A stretch of 64,000 nt of DNA from Anaeramoeba flamelloides (taxonomy: Eukaryota > Metamonada > Anaeramoebidae), in the NCBI GenBank assembly GCA_027625915.1, contig JANTQA010000023.1, positions 10,540,001 through 10,604,000 of the forward strand, read 5' to 3'. Made by a program: the position numbers and the translations under genes. The notes beneath the pieces were generated by a model. That model ran no database searches. It worked only from the letters and a program-made list of their open reading frames with translations, and was not told where the DNA came from. Below, one piece after another: positions 32,129 to 44,263 of this stretch; positions within the stretch are counted from its first letter, which is position 1, and every line of letters begins with the position of its first letter.

Positions 32129-33018
32129 TTCCATTATAATAATTTCCTCACAAATTAAAAAAAAAAAATTTTTGTTTTAGATGATCTAAAAAAAAAAAAC
32201 AGTACAATAAATACTTAAAAATTATTTAGATAAAGGTTTAAAAAAAAATAAAACATTTTTCATTGAGTAACAAATTACCTGTCAATTCTTCAACGTTTTT
32301 AAAATGGCTCCATAATATTAAACATAGTATATTGAAATCCTGACAAGTAAAGCCCCCTTAATGGTAATCTTCCCACCTAAAAATGTATTTAAATTGTGTG
32401 CTATTGTACAAAAACTTCTCAAAACTATTTTTGGTACTGAAGAAATTGTACATAAAAATACTAAATTTCAAAGTCTCCAATAAATCAAAAAAAAACAATT
32501 CTAAAATACATTTTTGATTGAAAAAAAGTACTTTAAGCAATTTTCAAGTACAACTTCCAATTTTAAAACATTTTATTCTTATAAAAATAACTGTAAAAAT
32601 ATTTATAACAGCATAATGAATTCCTTTGTGTTTATTTGATTTAAAAAGGAAACAATGAAATATTAAAATCAAATTTTGGCAGGTTTTTTAGCTCCAATTG
32701 AAGTGTGAAAAATGTTTGAATTGAGAAAATTTTTTTGAAAAAGAAATTCTCAATGACTAAAATTTCATAGAGATTATAGAACACCTTAAAGGGTATATTT
32801 GGACAACTGTTTCACTTCTTATAATATGAAAATATAGTCCTTAAGGAAAATAATATTTTTTCTCAGTTAAGTTTTCTTTCAGAATTTCTTCCCTATTCAA
32901 GCTTCAAAAAAAAATATTGTCTGATCTTTTCCGTCTTCTAAATTCATAAAGATATAAAAAATTAATTGTTTTCATTTTTTGAACTTTTATTTTTTTTAAG
33001 TAAAAAAATTCAATAATA
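32123..33018. other. 5' flank of the BTB gene
   Basis: AT-rich, with no recognised element. It presumably contains the BTB gene promoter. Confidence 0.35.
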
Positions 33019-34539
33019 ATGTTGGGTGTCCCAATTCAATTACAGATCGAACAACTTTTCAAAAGCAAGCACTTGTCAGATGTTCAATTAGTCTTTGGAC
33101 AAAATAAGGAAATTGTTCATGCACACAAATTTATTTTAATTTTAAATTCCAAATATTTCGAACAGGAAATCCTCAAAAAGCAAAAAAACACTCAGCCACC
33201 TTTCATTCTCGAATTGCCAGATCTTAGCAAGGAAAGCTTTGAAGAGATCTTAGCATTTCTGTACACGAAGAAGTCCACAATCAAGGAGGGCAATGTCTTT
33301 TCGTTGTTAAAGTTGTCATCGAGGTTTGGCATTCTCGAGCTTGAAGAGCATTGTGTTGATTTTTGTTTAAAAAGCATGTGCTCGAATATCCGGTGCTTAC
33401 CCTTGTTGCAGTCAGCCATTTCTTTGGATCACCTACAGCTGTTGGATCGAACAGAAAAATATTTGGAAGAAAATTCGATTTCGATCTTATCCCAGCCACA
33501 GTGCCTTTTGGAAATCAATTACCAGACGATCAAAGAAATTCTGGAAAACGAAAGGCTCAGGGTTGGTGAGATTGAGTTATTTTACAGGATCGAAGAAAAA
33601 CGAAAAATGATTTGCGAGAAGATTGACAACTTCAAAAAACAGGGCCTACAAACGATCCAATTAGAATTATTAGCGAAGCAATTGATTGAGTGCGAGTCTT
33701 TGTTTAAATTGATCAAAGTACAACTTTTTTCGATCAACCAAATCAAGCAGATCTCTCTTTCAGAACCATTTAAAAAAGGCCTCATTAAGTTGCCCGATTT
33801 AAAGTCGATCGAAAATGATGAAAAAAAAAAAAATCAAATCAAAAACCGTTTTGGTGAATATGTTAAATGCAAAGAAAGCTTCAAGATCTTACTATTGGTA
33901 TCCACCCGCGATAAAAAGTATATAAAAGACGTCAGCAATTCCATAAGGCTCTGCGGAATGAATAAGATCGAATTTATCAACGCACAAGATGGAACACCGA
34001 GTCTTGAAGATCTGATGAATTACCATTCGATCTTCCATTTCAGCAATATCGAGTACCACGATCCCGTGCTGATGGGGGATAACCTCGCCAAGTACGTCGC
34101 ATCGGGGAGGGGGCTTGTGATGTGCACCATACACTGCTTTAATGGTATCAAAAGGAATGAGCTAAAGGGCAGGATAATGACAGACAACTTCTTGCCCTTC
34201 TTAGGCGGTAAGCAAAAATGTTACAAAAGAAGAACCCTTGGTAACGTTTTGAACTTAAAACACCCAATCATGAAAGGGATTTCCAAATTCGACTGTGGTG
34301 AGCTTTCGTTATATATTCAGCCCGATGAAATAGATCCCAAAGCCGAAATAATTGCAGAATATGATAACGGCACACCGCTGATCGCAACCAAATGCAAACA
34401 AGAAGGATCGGGGCATGTCGTTTTACTTAATTTCTTCCCAGTTTCTGATAACGTCTGGAAAAATGATGACTTTTGGGTGATAACAACAGATGGCTCAAAA
34501 ATAATTTCAAACTCGATTGACTTTGTTACACACAATTAA
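33019..34539 (+). CDS. BTB/POZ (BACK-like) protein with C-terminal amidotransferase-like domain
   Basis: A single-exon gene for 506 residues. The BTB domain is at about 16-115: HLSDVQLVFG, then VHAHKFILILNSKYFEQEI, FILELPDLSKESFEEILAFL and LLKLSSRFGILELEEHC, all in the family order. A BACK-like helical part follows at about 117-185 (NIRCLPLLQSAISLDHLQLL), then a helical linker to about 265. From about 285 a separate alpha/beta domain begins (FKILLLVSTRDKKYIKDVSN), with VLMGDNLAKYVASGRGLVM, HPIMKGISKFDCGE, GTPLIATKCKQEGSGHVVLL and DGSKIISNSIDFVTH. This is the pattern of class-I-glutamine-amidotransferase-like (ThuA-like) folds, without an obvious catalytic Cys-His pair, so a binding role is more likely. 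BTB proteins commonly act as CUL3 adaptors. The coding sequence is visibly less AT-rich than its flanks. It lies between inverted copies of repeat family A. Confidence 0.85.
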   Translation: MLGVPIQLQIEQLFKSKHLSDVQLVFGQNKEIVHAHKFILILNSKYFEQEILKKQKNTQPPFILELPDLSKESFEEILAFLYTKKSTIKEGNVFSLLKLSSRFGILELEEHCVDFCLKSMCSNIRCLPLLQSAISLDHLQLLDRTEKYLEENSISILSQPQCLLEINYQTIKEILENERLRVGEIELFYRIEEKRKMICEKIDNFKKQGLQTIQLELLAKQLIECESLFKLIKVQLFSINQIKQISLSEPFKKGLIKLPDLKSIENDEKKKNQIKNRFGEYVKCKESFKILLLVSTRDKKYIKDVSNSIRLCGMNKIEFINAQDGTPSLEDLMNYHSIFHFSNIEYHDPVLMGDNLAKYVASGRGLVMCTIHCFNGIKRNELKGRIMTDNFLPFLGGKQKCYKRRTLGNVLNLKHPIMKGISKFDCGELSLYIQPDEIDPKAEIIAEYDNGTPLIATKCKQEGSGHVVLLNFFPVSDNVWKNDDFWVITTDGSKIISNSIDFVTHN

Positions 34540-35099
34540 CCATTTAATTGTTTATTATAATTATTATGATCCTAAATTGATCTTTGTTGACAATTGATCT
34601 TTTTTTTTTTTTTTTTTATTATTATGATTTTTTTTTTTTTTTCAAACAAAATTAGCTTAGATGATATACTAAATATTTAATTCTATTGCTTTTTATTTAT
34701 TTGGTTTGTCATGGTATTAATTTTGATACTTTACAAGTTTTTTTTGTGCAAAATTAGGTAGTTATTCTGCTACTCAAAATAATATTTTTTTATTTTGGTT
34801 CAAAATATGAAGTGATTTTCATCTAATCAGAATAGTTCCCTTTAAAATATGCTTTACTCTATTTATCAAAAGATAAAAAAAAGTTCAAATTTTAATATTA
34901 TTGAAACAAAAATTGGTTTTATTCCTAAGAAAGTGCATTTTTTTTATTTATTGAGAAATACAAGAAAGGGTTTAATCTAGTTTTTAAAAGATTTACTTCT
35001 TGTTTAAAATAAAAAATTAGGTTTTAATTTGCAAAATAATTATTAAACAATAAAATTAAAATTTTTTTTAAAGTTGGCAAAGGTTAGAATCAAACATAT
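34540..35099. other. 3' flank of the BTB gene
   Basis: T-rich tracts, then AT-rich DNA up to repeat A copy 3. No gene was seen. Confidence 0.4.
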
Positions 35100-36583
35100 C
35101 CCTTAGCACCCCGGATTTGCCTAAATTTCATCAAGTTTTTTAAATTAGATTTAAAATGATATTGGTCTACTAATATATTAATTTTCTTATTTGTCGTTAA
35201 TCCAGATTTGAATTATAATAAAAAGTCAAAATAGTTCAAAGATAAAGTTGTTATGTTATTGATTTTTTTTTGAAATTGAAAAAAAAAATAATAATTATTC
35301 ATTTTTACATTTTTTTTAAAGATTATTATTTTTATTTTAATTTTTTAAATCTGAAATTTTATTACATTAATAGTAATTCAAAACTCAACACATTGATTTA
35401 TTAATAATAAACAACAAAGATTATTGCTAATTTTAGGATAAAAAAAATAAATAAAAAATAAATTACTTAGAAATTTTTTTTTTTTTTAGAAAAAATTTCA
35501 ATAAATATCTAATTAAGAGAAAAATGAAATTTATTTCTTTAGGCCAAAAATTAAATTTTTAATATGATTAATTTCCTAAAACTTTTATTTAAGAAATAAA
35601 TAATAATTTAAAATCAAAAAAAAAAAAAAAATTGTTAAATAATTTCAATTTATTAAATTGGAATAAAACAAATATAAATTACTTTTTAATTGATAAAATA
35701 TTTATACCTAAATTTAAAATAAAATAAAGAATAACTCTTAAATATTTTTCCAATATAATAAAATAATCTCCAAAACCAATTTTTTTTTATTGCCTTTTGT
35801 TATTGGTAAAATTTTGAATAATATATTTGCAATATTTGGATTTTTCCTTAATAAATTAATCCAGATCTTGTTAAATAAGTTCTGATATATGGTCTCTAAT
35901 TCAACAATATTGTTTATTTTATGTCTAGATTTTAAAAAGTCAAAAATTAAAAAATTGTAAAAAATAAAAAAAAAAAATCAATTATTAATCTGACTCAAAC
36001 TATTGGCCAAATCATTTAAAATTGAAAAAAATCTTGTTGAAAAAATTGTAAAATTTTTGCAATGAAAAAAAATTTGATTTTTTTTTCTAATTTAATTTAT
36101 ATTTTTTTTTATTTTTAAATTATTTAGAATCTAATATAGATATTGATATTGAATAGTAATCAATAGATAAAACAAATTTTCTATGTGATGTTATAATAAC
36201 TTTTATAATGAATAAATTATTTAATCAAGCATTTTAGGCAATTTTGGGGTACAAAGGGTCTCAAAAAATTTCCAGTGAAGTATGATGTATTTTAAATATT
36301 AAAACTAAGAGTTTTTTAATATCTAGACAAACTTTTCAAAAAAAAAAAAAAAATTTGACAAAATTTAGAAAAATAATAAAATCACAATAACAAAAAAAAA
36401 TTCTCAATGTTGAAAAATTTTTTTCAAGTTATTTTTTTATTTTAAGTAACTATACAATTTTTAATTATAAAATTTTCTTTCAAAGATAATTTTTTATTAA
36501 TTCTATACCTTATTATCCTTTGATAACATTTCAAATTAAAATTTTTGTTTGAAATATTTTTAATATATTTGGGGTGCAAAGTG
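35100..36583 (+). mobile_element. MITE-like element family A, copy 3
   Basis: Starts CCCTTAGCACCCCGGATTTG. An internal terminus lies at about 36232-36260 (AGGCAATTTTGGGGTACAAA), and the outer end at 36569-36583 reads TTGGGGTGCAAAGTGG. It is flanked by TA-rich DNA. It is near-identical to copy 2 in the opposite orientation, so the two are recent or kept alike by conversion. Confidence 0.75.
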
Positions 36584-39240
36584 GTATATATAATTTCTAT
36601 TTAATTCTTTAATTCTTTAATTCTTTTTTATATTATACAGTTTATGGGTTAATAATAGTAAAGAGATGTATTTTGAATAATTGAAAACAGAAAATTAAGC
36701 TATTTCCAAGAATTTTGATATTTTTTTTTTAAATTTCACAAAAAAAAACCATTGCTAGTAAACTCTTTTAAGTCAAATTACACTATATTGTTGAATAAAT
36801 AGAAAATATTCTATGATTTTAATCCATTATTTTTTCTCAAAATATATTTTCAATTTTTCGATTTGAATCATTTTTCCTAATTTACTCAATTTTATTTTTT
36901 TACTTTTTTTTTTTCTTTTCATTTTACTTTTTTTTTTTTTGTTACTTATTCTTTTTACTTATTTTTTTTTAAGGCGAAATTGAAAAAAAAGTAGTAAAAC
37001 TCCAAATTAACAATAATTTGATTGGGAATTTATAATTTCTTTTCAAATTCACGTATTTATAATTAAAAAAAAAAAAAAAAAATATTATTATCAACAATTT
37101 TAATTTTAAAAAGAAATTGATAAATTGTTTACAGGATGTTCTAATGAAAGGGGCCTCAATTTTTTTTGTGCATTTTTTTTAGAAAATCTATTGTTTTTAA
37201 ATACATTTCTTTTATAAATAATAACTCTTCTATGAAGTTCATTAATTCTATTATTTCTAAAACTATCGTATGTTGGTTGATTCGTAAAATAAATCGAATT
37301 TTTAATTTTTTGTAATACAACTTTATGTTAAATGGGGTTTAGTTATACATATGAAACAAGAATCTAAAATTAAGAGAAATATTAACAATTATTAAATCAA
37401 CATCTATTGAATTATATTTTAAACTAGATTCATTAAAATATTTTCATAATTGGAAACAAATGTAATTTTTTATTTTTATACTAAGAATAATATATTTCAG
37501 TAAAAAAGGTACAAAATAGTAAAGGTATGAATATATTTTAAATAATAAAACCTAGTTCCCTTTTTTAATTTCTATTTGAGTTTTTTTTTTTTTTGTTATT
37601 AAATACCTCTTTGGAAAAAATTTTTTCATAATCAAAAAGTAAAAAATAATCAACAATTTACAACCATAAAAAATATTATGAAAAATTCAAGATGTAAGAA
37701 AATTATCTCTTTAATTTATACAATACCATACTAACAAATAAATTGGGCTATTTCTCATAACCAATAAAGTTTGAATAATAGTTTTGGATATAAGGGGCAG
37801 TTTTATTATAATTGAGTTGAAGATCAATATTATAAAATAAATTTGTACTAGATTTTTCAAAAGAAATGAGATAAAATTTTATCTAATTTAAAGGCAATCG
37901 AAATCCAATGATCAGTGGATATTACTTTAATAACTTATAACACTTTTTTACTTAAAAAAATAGTTATTTCATAAGGTATTGTTAAATTTTGGAATGTAGA
38001 ATTCTCTTGTAAATTTTCCCATTATATAAAAATATTTTTATAATTCTTTTTGATAAAAGATTCGAATACCAAAAAAAAAAAAAAATAAAAATAAAAATTA
38101 TTTTAAAACTTTTAATTCAATTATTACAAAATAATATTATTTTCAATTTTAATATTTCCAACTATTTATGGACTTTGATGATTTTAGAATGAGTGTGTAT
38201 TACTTCTATAACTATCAAGCTATTTATTAACTTAAAATAATTTATAGTAAAAAGATCTGATAAAATTTAAGATTTGGCTTTATTTTTGAATAATTGGGGT
38301 TACTTTAAATCATTTTTAAAAGCCTTATTCAAAATGTACCTTGAAAAGATTTGACAATCAAAATACCTGAAACTATACATTCTCAATTTCGTTTGAAAAT
38401 AAAATAAAGTTTAGTGATCAGTATGAATATATCTTCAGCTACTTTTTGTTGCAAAATAAATGGAACAAAATATTTATTTAGCTTTCCAAAAAAAAATTTT
38501 TATATTAATCAATGTAAAATTTAATTTTTTTTATCCTAAATTCAGCTTTAAATTATTTATTTATCATATAGAATTGGGACTTTTGATGATTTCTTTTTAT
38601 TCTTTATATGTGATATTTTACGGAAAGCTAAATGAAAACTATGATCTTTTTCTTTTACAATTAACAGTAAAGTGGAAAGGTATCAAAGTCAGAGATAAAT
38701 AATAATAACTTTTTAAATTTATCGTTTTTAGAAAATCAAATTTCATGATGAAAAGGACAATTCATTTTCATTTTCTTTTTAAAACATTATAGAGTTTAGG
38801 TGAGGGTACAAATGTGCTTCAGAATGAAGGGAAATGTTGGAATTTTAATTATTGTTAACAAAATTGATTTGGGTTATGTTGTCTTTTACCTGAAAATTCA
38901 ATTAATTTTTGATCTATAAATGTTTTTAAACAAAATCCTCAAAAATCAACTCATATTTTCAATATTATGACTTTACTTAAATTCAATTCCTTAGAAAGTA
39001 TTTTTAGCAATAGTATATTGTATTTCAACTCTCATATTTCAAAAAATTGGAATATTCCTTAAATTTTAAATACCAGTAAAAGTGTTTTTAAAAAAAAAAA
39101 TTGTTTTTATTAAAAAAAAGCATTTTCATAAAGACTATCACACAAAAGAATACAAACATTAATTTCAAATCATTAAATTGGCTTTAAAGTTACAAGTAAA
39201 AATCATTTTCTTATATTTTTTGTTTATTATTTTAATTAGA
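36584..39240. other. Repeat-rich spacer upstream of the EF-hand gene
   Basis: Contains repeat J copy 2 (about 36835-37290) and a stretch at about 37600-37760 related to sequence beside the family D elements (compare 53000-53170 and 61600-61760). An 80-codon frame at 38460-38702 is hydrophobic and unsupported. Confidence 0.4.
36835..37290 (+). repeat. Dispersed repeat J, copy 2
   Basis: Shares ordered blocks with 4815-5290: CAATTTTTCGATTTGAATCA, ATTTATAATTAAAAAA, CAACAATTTTAATTTT and GTTGGTTGATTC. Confidence 0.5.
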
Positions 39241-40645
39241 ATGCAACAAGAAGCTCAATTAAGTTTTCAAGTTTATGACAAAAACCATGATGTTTGTATT
39301 TTTTCTTTTTACTGTTGAATAAGCATTCCCAAAGATTTGTTAATGTTTCTTTATAATTTTTTAATATTTTTTCTTTAAATTTTAGGGTTTATTGACCTTT
39401 TCCGAAACAATTAACTTATTAAGAGCACTTCACCAAAGGCACCCAATTTTAACCTTGATAGAAATTGTAATTTTTTTTTTTTTTTTTTCCTCTTCTCAAT
39501 CAGTTTTCTTTTTTCGGCACGAAAAGGCAAATAATGGTTTTGTTCCCATTTACTTAAAATACCTTTTTCTTTTTTACAATTAAAAAAAAATTAAAAGATT
39601 AAAGAACACATCGATCAAGAAGAATTAGTTGACTCAAAAATCGAAATAACAAAATCTTCTTCTAGTTCCAGTTCCAGTTCCAGTTCCAGTTCAAGTTCAG
39701 GTGATGAAAAAGATGAAAAAAAAAAGGTAGAAGGATCAGAAGAGAATTCAGAAGAAAAAAAAGAAGACAAAGAAAAAGAAGACAAAGAAAAAGAAGACAA
39801 AGAAAAAGAAGACAAAGAAAAAGAAGACAAAGAAAAAGAAGACAAAGAAAAGAAAGATAAAAATAAAAAAAAAACTTTCAAGATGAAACAAATAATGAAG
39901 GTTGTAAAGTCTGAAAAAAAAGGGTAACCACTATTTTTTCTTTTCTTAAAAACACAATTCCTTTCTTTTTGTTGTAATCAACTCAAAATAGATTCCTTCT
40001 TTTTTCTTTTTTTTTTTTTCTTCTTCTTTCTTTTATTTTGATTTTCAAGTTTGATAAATTTTGAAAAATTCAAAACCATTTTACAAAAAAGTTCAGAAAC
40101 AAAATTAGACTATAGTCTTACTCATCAAGCTTTCAAAAGATTGGATAAAGTAAATTTTCATTTTTAAATTCTTTAATGGTTTTCTTTTTTCTTCTTACAA
40201 GAAATGGACTCAACCCAAAAAACAATTTGTTCAAAAACCAATTTATCAAAATGTCTTTTTGTTTTGTTTTGTTTTGTTATTTTGGATAAATAGGACGGGA
40301 ATGAAAAAATTTCAAAATTGGAATTAACCCATGTTCTTACAAATTTAGGTAACGACTTTTTGACAAACAACCAAGTTAAAGAGTTGACAAAGCTCTTACC
40401 AGCAGGAGAAGATGATCAAATTTCGATTCAAGGTTTGATTGTTTTAAAATACAATACTATTTTTATTCTTTTCGCTTTTTTCATTTCATGAGAACTATAA
40501 AAAGAACCAAACCCCATAAACCATAAAAACGAAAGCGGATGGTATTACAATTGTATAAAAACAAATTGTTTGATCTTAAGGTGGAATTAAATAATCACTT
40601 TGATGAGCTAATAATTTTGTTTCAATCGCTTCAAGGAAAAAATAA
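39241..40645 (+). CDS. EF-hand calcium-binding protein (calmodulin-like), six exons
   Basis: Exons assembled from splice phase: 39241-39291, 39386-39466, 39598-39923, 40050-40149, 40294-40432, 40608-40645. Total 735 nt, 244 residues. Introns are 94, 131, 126, 144 and 175 bp, all GT-AG. EF-hand 1 follows the start: FQVYDKNHDGLLTFSETINL, a canonical loop with Asp at 1 and 5, Asn at 3 and Glu at 12. A large insert follows: a Ser run, then a Lys/Glu/Asp repeat of unit KEKED. EF-hand 2 is degenerate (VKSEKKGLINFEKFKTIL). EF-hand 3 is canonical (FKRLDKDGNEKISKLELTHV). EF-hand 4 is degenerate (GEDDQISIQANNFVSIA). The layout is that of calmodulin, centrin and myosin light chains, but only sites 1 and 3 should bind calcium. 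The last exon is very short (38 nt) and its acceptor is the least certain part. Confidence 0.8.
39766..39850 (+). repeat. 15-bp tandem repeat coding for (KEKED)n
   Basis: About five copies of a unit built on GAAAAAGAAGACAAA within exon 3 of the EF-hand gene. It probably arose and varies by slippage. Confidence 0.85.
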
Positions 40646-41460
40646 AATTGAAAATTTTAAAAACAATCATTATAACATAAACAAAATTAGAAACAGAAAC
40701 AAAAACAAAAACATCATCATAAACAGAAACACAAATAAAAATAGAAACACAAATAAAAACTAAACGGGAAACTAAACTCTTTTTCAAATAAAAGGGCTCA
40801 GAAATTTTCAAGAATTATTCATAATTGAATTAAATTAATTGTAGTATCATTCTAAAATATAAAAAACACTTTAAAACCTAAAAAAAAACACTCAAAAGAA
40901 TCTTTAAAACCCATTAAAACAAAAACAATTAAAATTAAAATTCAATATTTTAAAAATTGGTGTGCCCTTTTATTCGAAATGAGAAATCTCGTTTTTGTAA
41001 ATTGTAAAGAAAAAAAATTATCAAATCAATAAAACCTTTGAATACGTTGAATTGGGAAAAAGTTCTTTACAATTTATTGATAACTCTTTACACATTAAAC
41101 CTTTGTTCTTTAAAGTCTCATTTTTAAAGATAAAGCCACAATTCATCTGGTTCTTTTGTTGGGATTGTTTTTTTCTTTATTTTCTTTTTTCTTTGTTCCA
41201 TGCATCAATCTAATAATGGTCTTTCTTGATTCCCACATCTAGCTCATTTGAAATCAAACTTGAACTGTTTCAATTTTTATACTGACAGATTATTCCCAAA
41301 TTATTTTCTTCTTATCTTGTTTTTTTTCATTTTCCAACTGTTCAATATCCATAAATGAAAAAAAAAAAAAATGAAAAAATAAAAAAATGAATAATTAAAA
41401 TGAAAATCACCAATAAGTAATTATCTTATTAATAATCAAATTCAATAGTATTGATAATTT
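40646..41460. other. Spacer downstream of the EF-hand gene
   Basis: A moderately mixed region at 41100-41300. A 20-codon minus-strand stretch there (SLISNELDVGIKKDHY) has exon-like composition but no firm splice sites. No complete gene was seen. Confidence 0.35.
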
Positions 41461-42748
41461 GAGAGGTGTGTACCCTTTGGTTTGAAAAATAGTTTAGATG
41501 CCAAATTGATGTTTTCTAAATATATTGCCTCATACTTTACAACAATCATAGTTTATTATCCGTACCTCACAAAAAGGAAACAACAAAATGTAAAATTTTA
41601 AAAAAGAAAAATTTTATAATGAGGATTTACCTATAAATTATTCTATGATTATTATTTCATAAAATACTGATTTATGAAAATTAATTTTACACTTTTTTTC
41701 CACTTGCCTTATTAATCAATAATAATTTCAAATCTAACATTCTTAAACTCGACCAAGCTATTCATAAAATTTCCTTTCGAAATAATCACAAAAAAATCTC
41801 AAATCTAAATCTGAAAGTTGATACAAATTTCTATCTTTTCAAAATACCAACTTTTGAAAAAGCCATGACTTTTTTGCAGTTTAAAATTTTTCCAATTTTT
41901 TCAACATGAATTTTCTATAAATTAAACTTTTATATTATTACACATTCTGTTATTAAAATTATTATTTTGAAAAATACTTTCAAATCACACTTTAACACTA
42001 AAACACATAAAAATTTTAATTTAATCGGATAAAAGAGATCCAAAAAATTTTGGAAAAATGCATAATTTTAATATTTAATATGGTAAATAATAATGTTTTC
42101 AAATCTACTTGATCAATTATAAACAGTTATCTTTGCCCAATTAATATAAAAGGAATCAAAACTTTTCAAATTAAAAAAAAAAAAAACCATAAAAATTAAA
42201 AAAATAATATTATTTTGAATTTCCTTTTATTTGAAAATTGTCAATTAATAACGGATCTATCAAAGATTCCCGAAAATACCCGAAAATTTTTAACTACTTA
42301 AAAAAACAGTCTTTGAAAAACTTCTAAGAAACCTGAATGTTCCGAGATTAACATTTAGGGTAAAATAACAATTATACCACAAGACAAACTATTTTTTTTT
42401 TTTGATGAAAAATACAAAATGTGAAAAATTGCAAATTTTGAGGTAGTATTCTACATTTTGTGAGAAAAGAATTGGTATGTTTGATGCCTGTGATATTTCT
42501 GATCATTGCTAAATGGTATTAATAAAATGAGAGAAAATGTCTTTAATAGACAATTTCTCATTGTATATCATTACTCATAATTTTGTAATCTTAAAAATAA
42601 TCCAAAAATAACCCAGTAATATCTAATCGTACTTACATATAACAAACTAAAGGCAATCAAAACCAAGCCTTATTAAACTTTCTATTCAAGAAGAGAAATT
42701 AGTTTAATCTAACACACCAGACACACCCTACTAACCCCAAACATACCC

Positions 42749-42779
<31 letters not shown>

Positions 42780-43591
42780 CCTACTCATACCATATTCTGA
42801 AATATCACATGCATTTACCCTAACAAGTACGAACACACTCAAATATACTCAAAAGATACCAAAAATTCTTCAGGTAGATTTAAAGTCGAAAATTTAAAAA
42901 AAAATATTTTATCTTGTGGAATAATTGTTATTTTATCCTAAATGTTAATCTCGGAACACTCAGGTTTCTTAGAAGTTCTTCAAAAACTGTTTTTACGTAG
43001 TTAAAAAAGTTCAGGTATTTTCGGGAATATTTCAAACACCCATTAAAAACTTGAAAAATATATACTAAAAATATACTTTTTTCTCTGAAATAATGTTTAT
43101 TATAATATATCACTTAGTGGATGAAATTGACCATCTCTAATTTTCAAAATTTTGTAACACTCTCAGAGAAGAATTCAAATATGACAAAATTTTGAAAAAA
43201 AGTTAAAAAAACTTTTGATACAAACTAAAATTCAAAAATTTCCACAAAGTTAAAACGGTCCAAGAATCACAATAATACAATTTCATTCAAATCGGAAATA
43301 ATTTTGATTTTGAGAAAAATATGGGAAATAATTTTTTCATCTTTTTAGTTTTTTGAATTCATTTCATTTTTCGAATTAACGTAACTTTCTTCTTTCGATC
43401 AAAATATTTTTCAACAATTAATCCCATGTTAAGGTTGAGTTGTTCAAAATAGAAAAACTCAAATAAAATTATTCAATGGTATCTAAACTTTTGATCAATC
43501 AAATATTCCTAAATAGAATTTCAACAAATTTAGCAATGCATTTTTTTGTTTTGCTCTCTCCAAAATTTTTGACACACCCTTGAATCATTTG
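41461..43591. mobile_element. Possible 2.1 kb insertion with 11-bp target duplication
   Basis: TATTGATAATT occurs at 41449-41459 and again at 43592-43602. The sequences just inside are AGAGGTGTGTACCC on the left and, in reverse complement, AAGGGTGTGTCAAA on the right, with a second weak match (GTTTAGATGCC versus GTTTAGATACC) further in. A duplication of 9-11 bp fits Mutator-like elements. No transposase frame was found. The match in AT-rich DNA could be chance. Confidence 0.35.
42267..43029. repeat. Large imperfect palindrome, family H
   Basis: The left arm 42267-42385 (TTCCCGAAAATACCCG through AACATTTAGGGTAAAATAAC) is matched in inverted form by 42903-43029 (GTTATTTTATCCTAAATGTT through TATTTTCGGGAATA). 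The arms are about 120 bp with few mismatches. The spacer of about 520 bp holds a C-rich patch and a (TA)n tract at 42754-42778. Confidence 0.8.
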
Positions 43592-43602
43592 TATTGATAA
43601 TT

Positions 43603-44147
43603 ATTTATTTTTTGTTTTGTGAGTATTGTAATTTATAAATAAGTGTTAATATTTCAATTAGCGAATGGCTCTAATTTGGTATTTCTTCTTGAATTGATTA
43701 AATAAGTTTTTTTTTTAACAAATCGAATTTTGGTATTTTAAAAATTTTGAATTGGGGTTTAATTATTAAATAATTTTTTTTTTTTTTTTATAATTTTTCA
43801 AACCAAAATTTAGATTGAACGACAATTTATTGATTTATTATCCCAATTTCTAGTTTTAAACCCAAATTTAAATTGCTAGATTAATATTTATCTGAATTTT
43901 GTTGTTTACTTTCTTGATCATTGAAGATCTGATAAATAAATAAAACTCCCATTTATTTTTCAGAATTAATTCTTTGCTATTGTTTTTTTTTTTTTTAAAA
44001 ATTGAGAAATTTGAGCATTAGGCTCTTTAGAATCAAAAAAAGTGCAAACCAAATTTATCTAATTTATAAATTAATTCCTTGTTATTTTTATTTTTTTTTT
44101 TGTTTTACAATTTAATTTCTTTTCTAAATTAATTAATCAATAAATAG
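43603..44147. other. AT-rich spacer upstream of an acidic terminal exon
   Basis: Holds possible donor and acceptor signals (GTGAGT at 43619; ATTAG before CGAATGGCTC at about 43660), but the exons they would define are too short to trust. Confidence 0.3.
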
Positions 44148-44263
44148 AACTCAAAAAAATCTTGATACCTGAAATACTTGATATGACATTTGAGGAAGAA
44201 GAAAAGGAAAATGAAAACGAAAACGAAAACGAAAAGGAAAAAGAAAATGAAAAAGAAAACTAG
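44148..44263 (+). CDS. Terminal exon of an unidentified acidic protein
   Basis: After the acceptor AATAAATAG, read with one base carried over, the frame is LKKILIPEILDMTFEEEEK followed by alternating Glu/Asn/Lys and a TAG at 44261-44263. A stop in the same frame lies just upstream of the acceptor, so earlier exons are needed. A possible chain through short exons starting at ATG 43664 would give a protein of about 50 residues, but I am not confident in it. No family was recognised. Confidence 0.35.
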
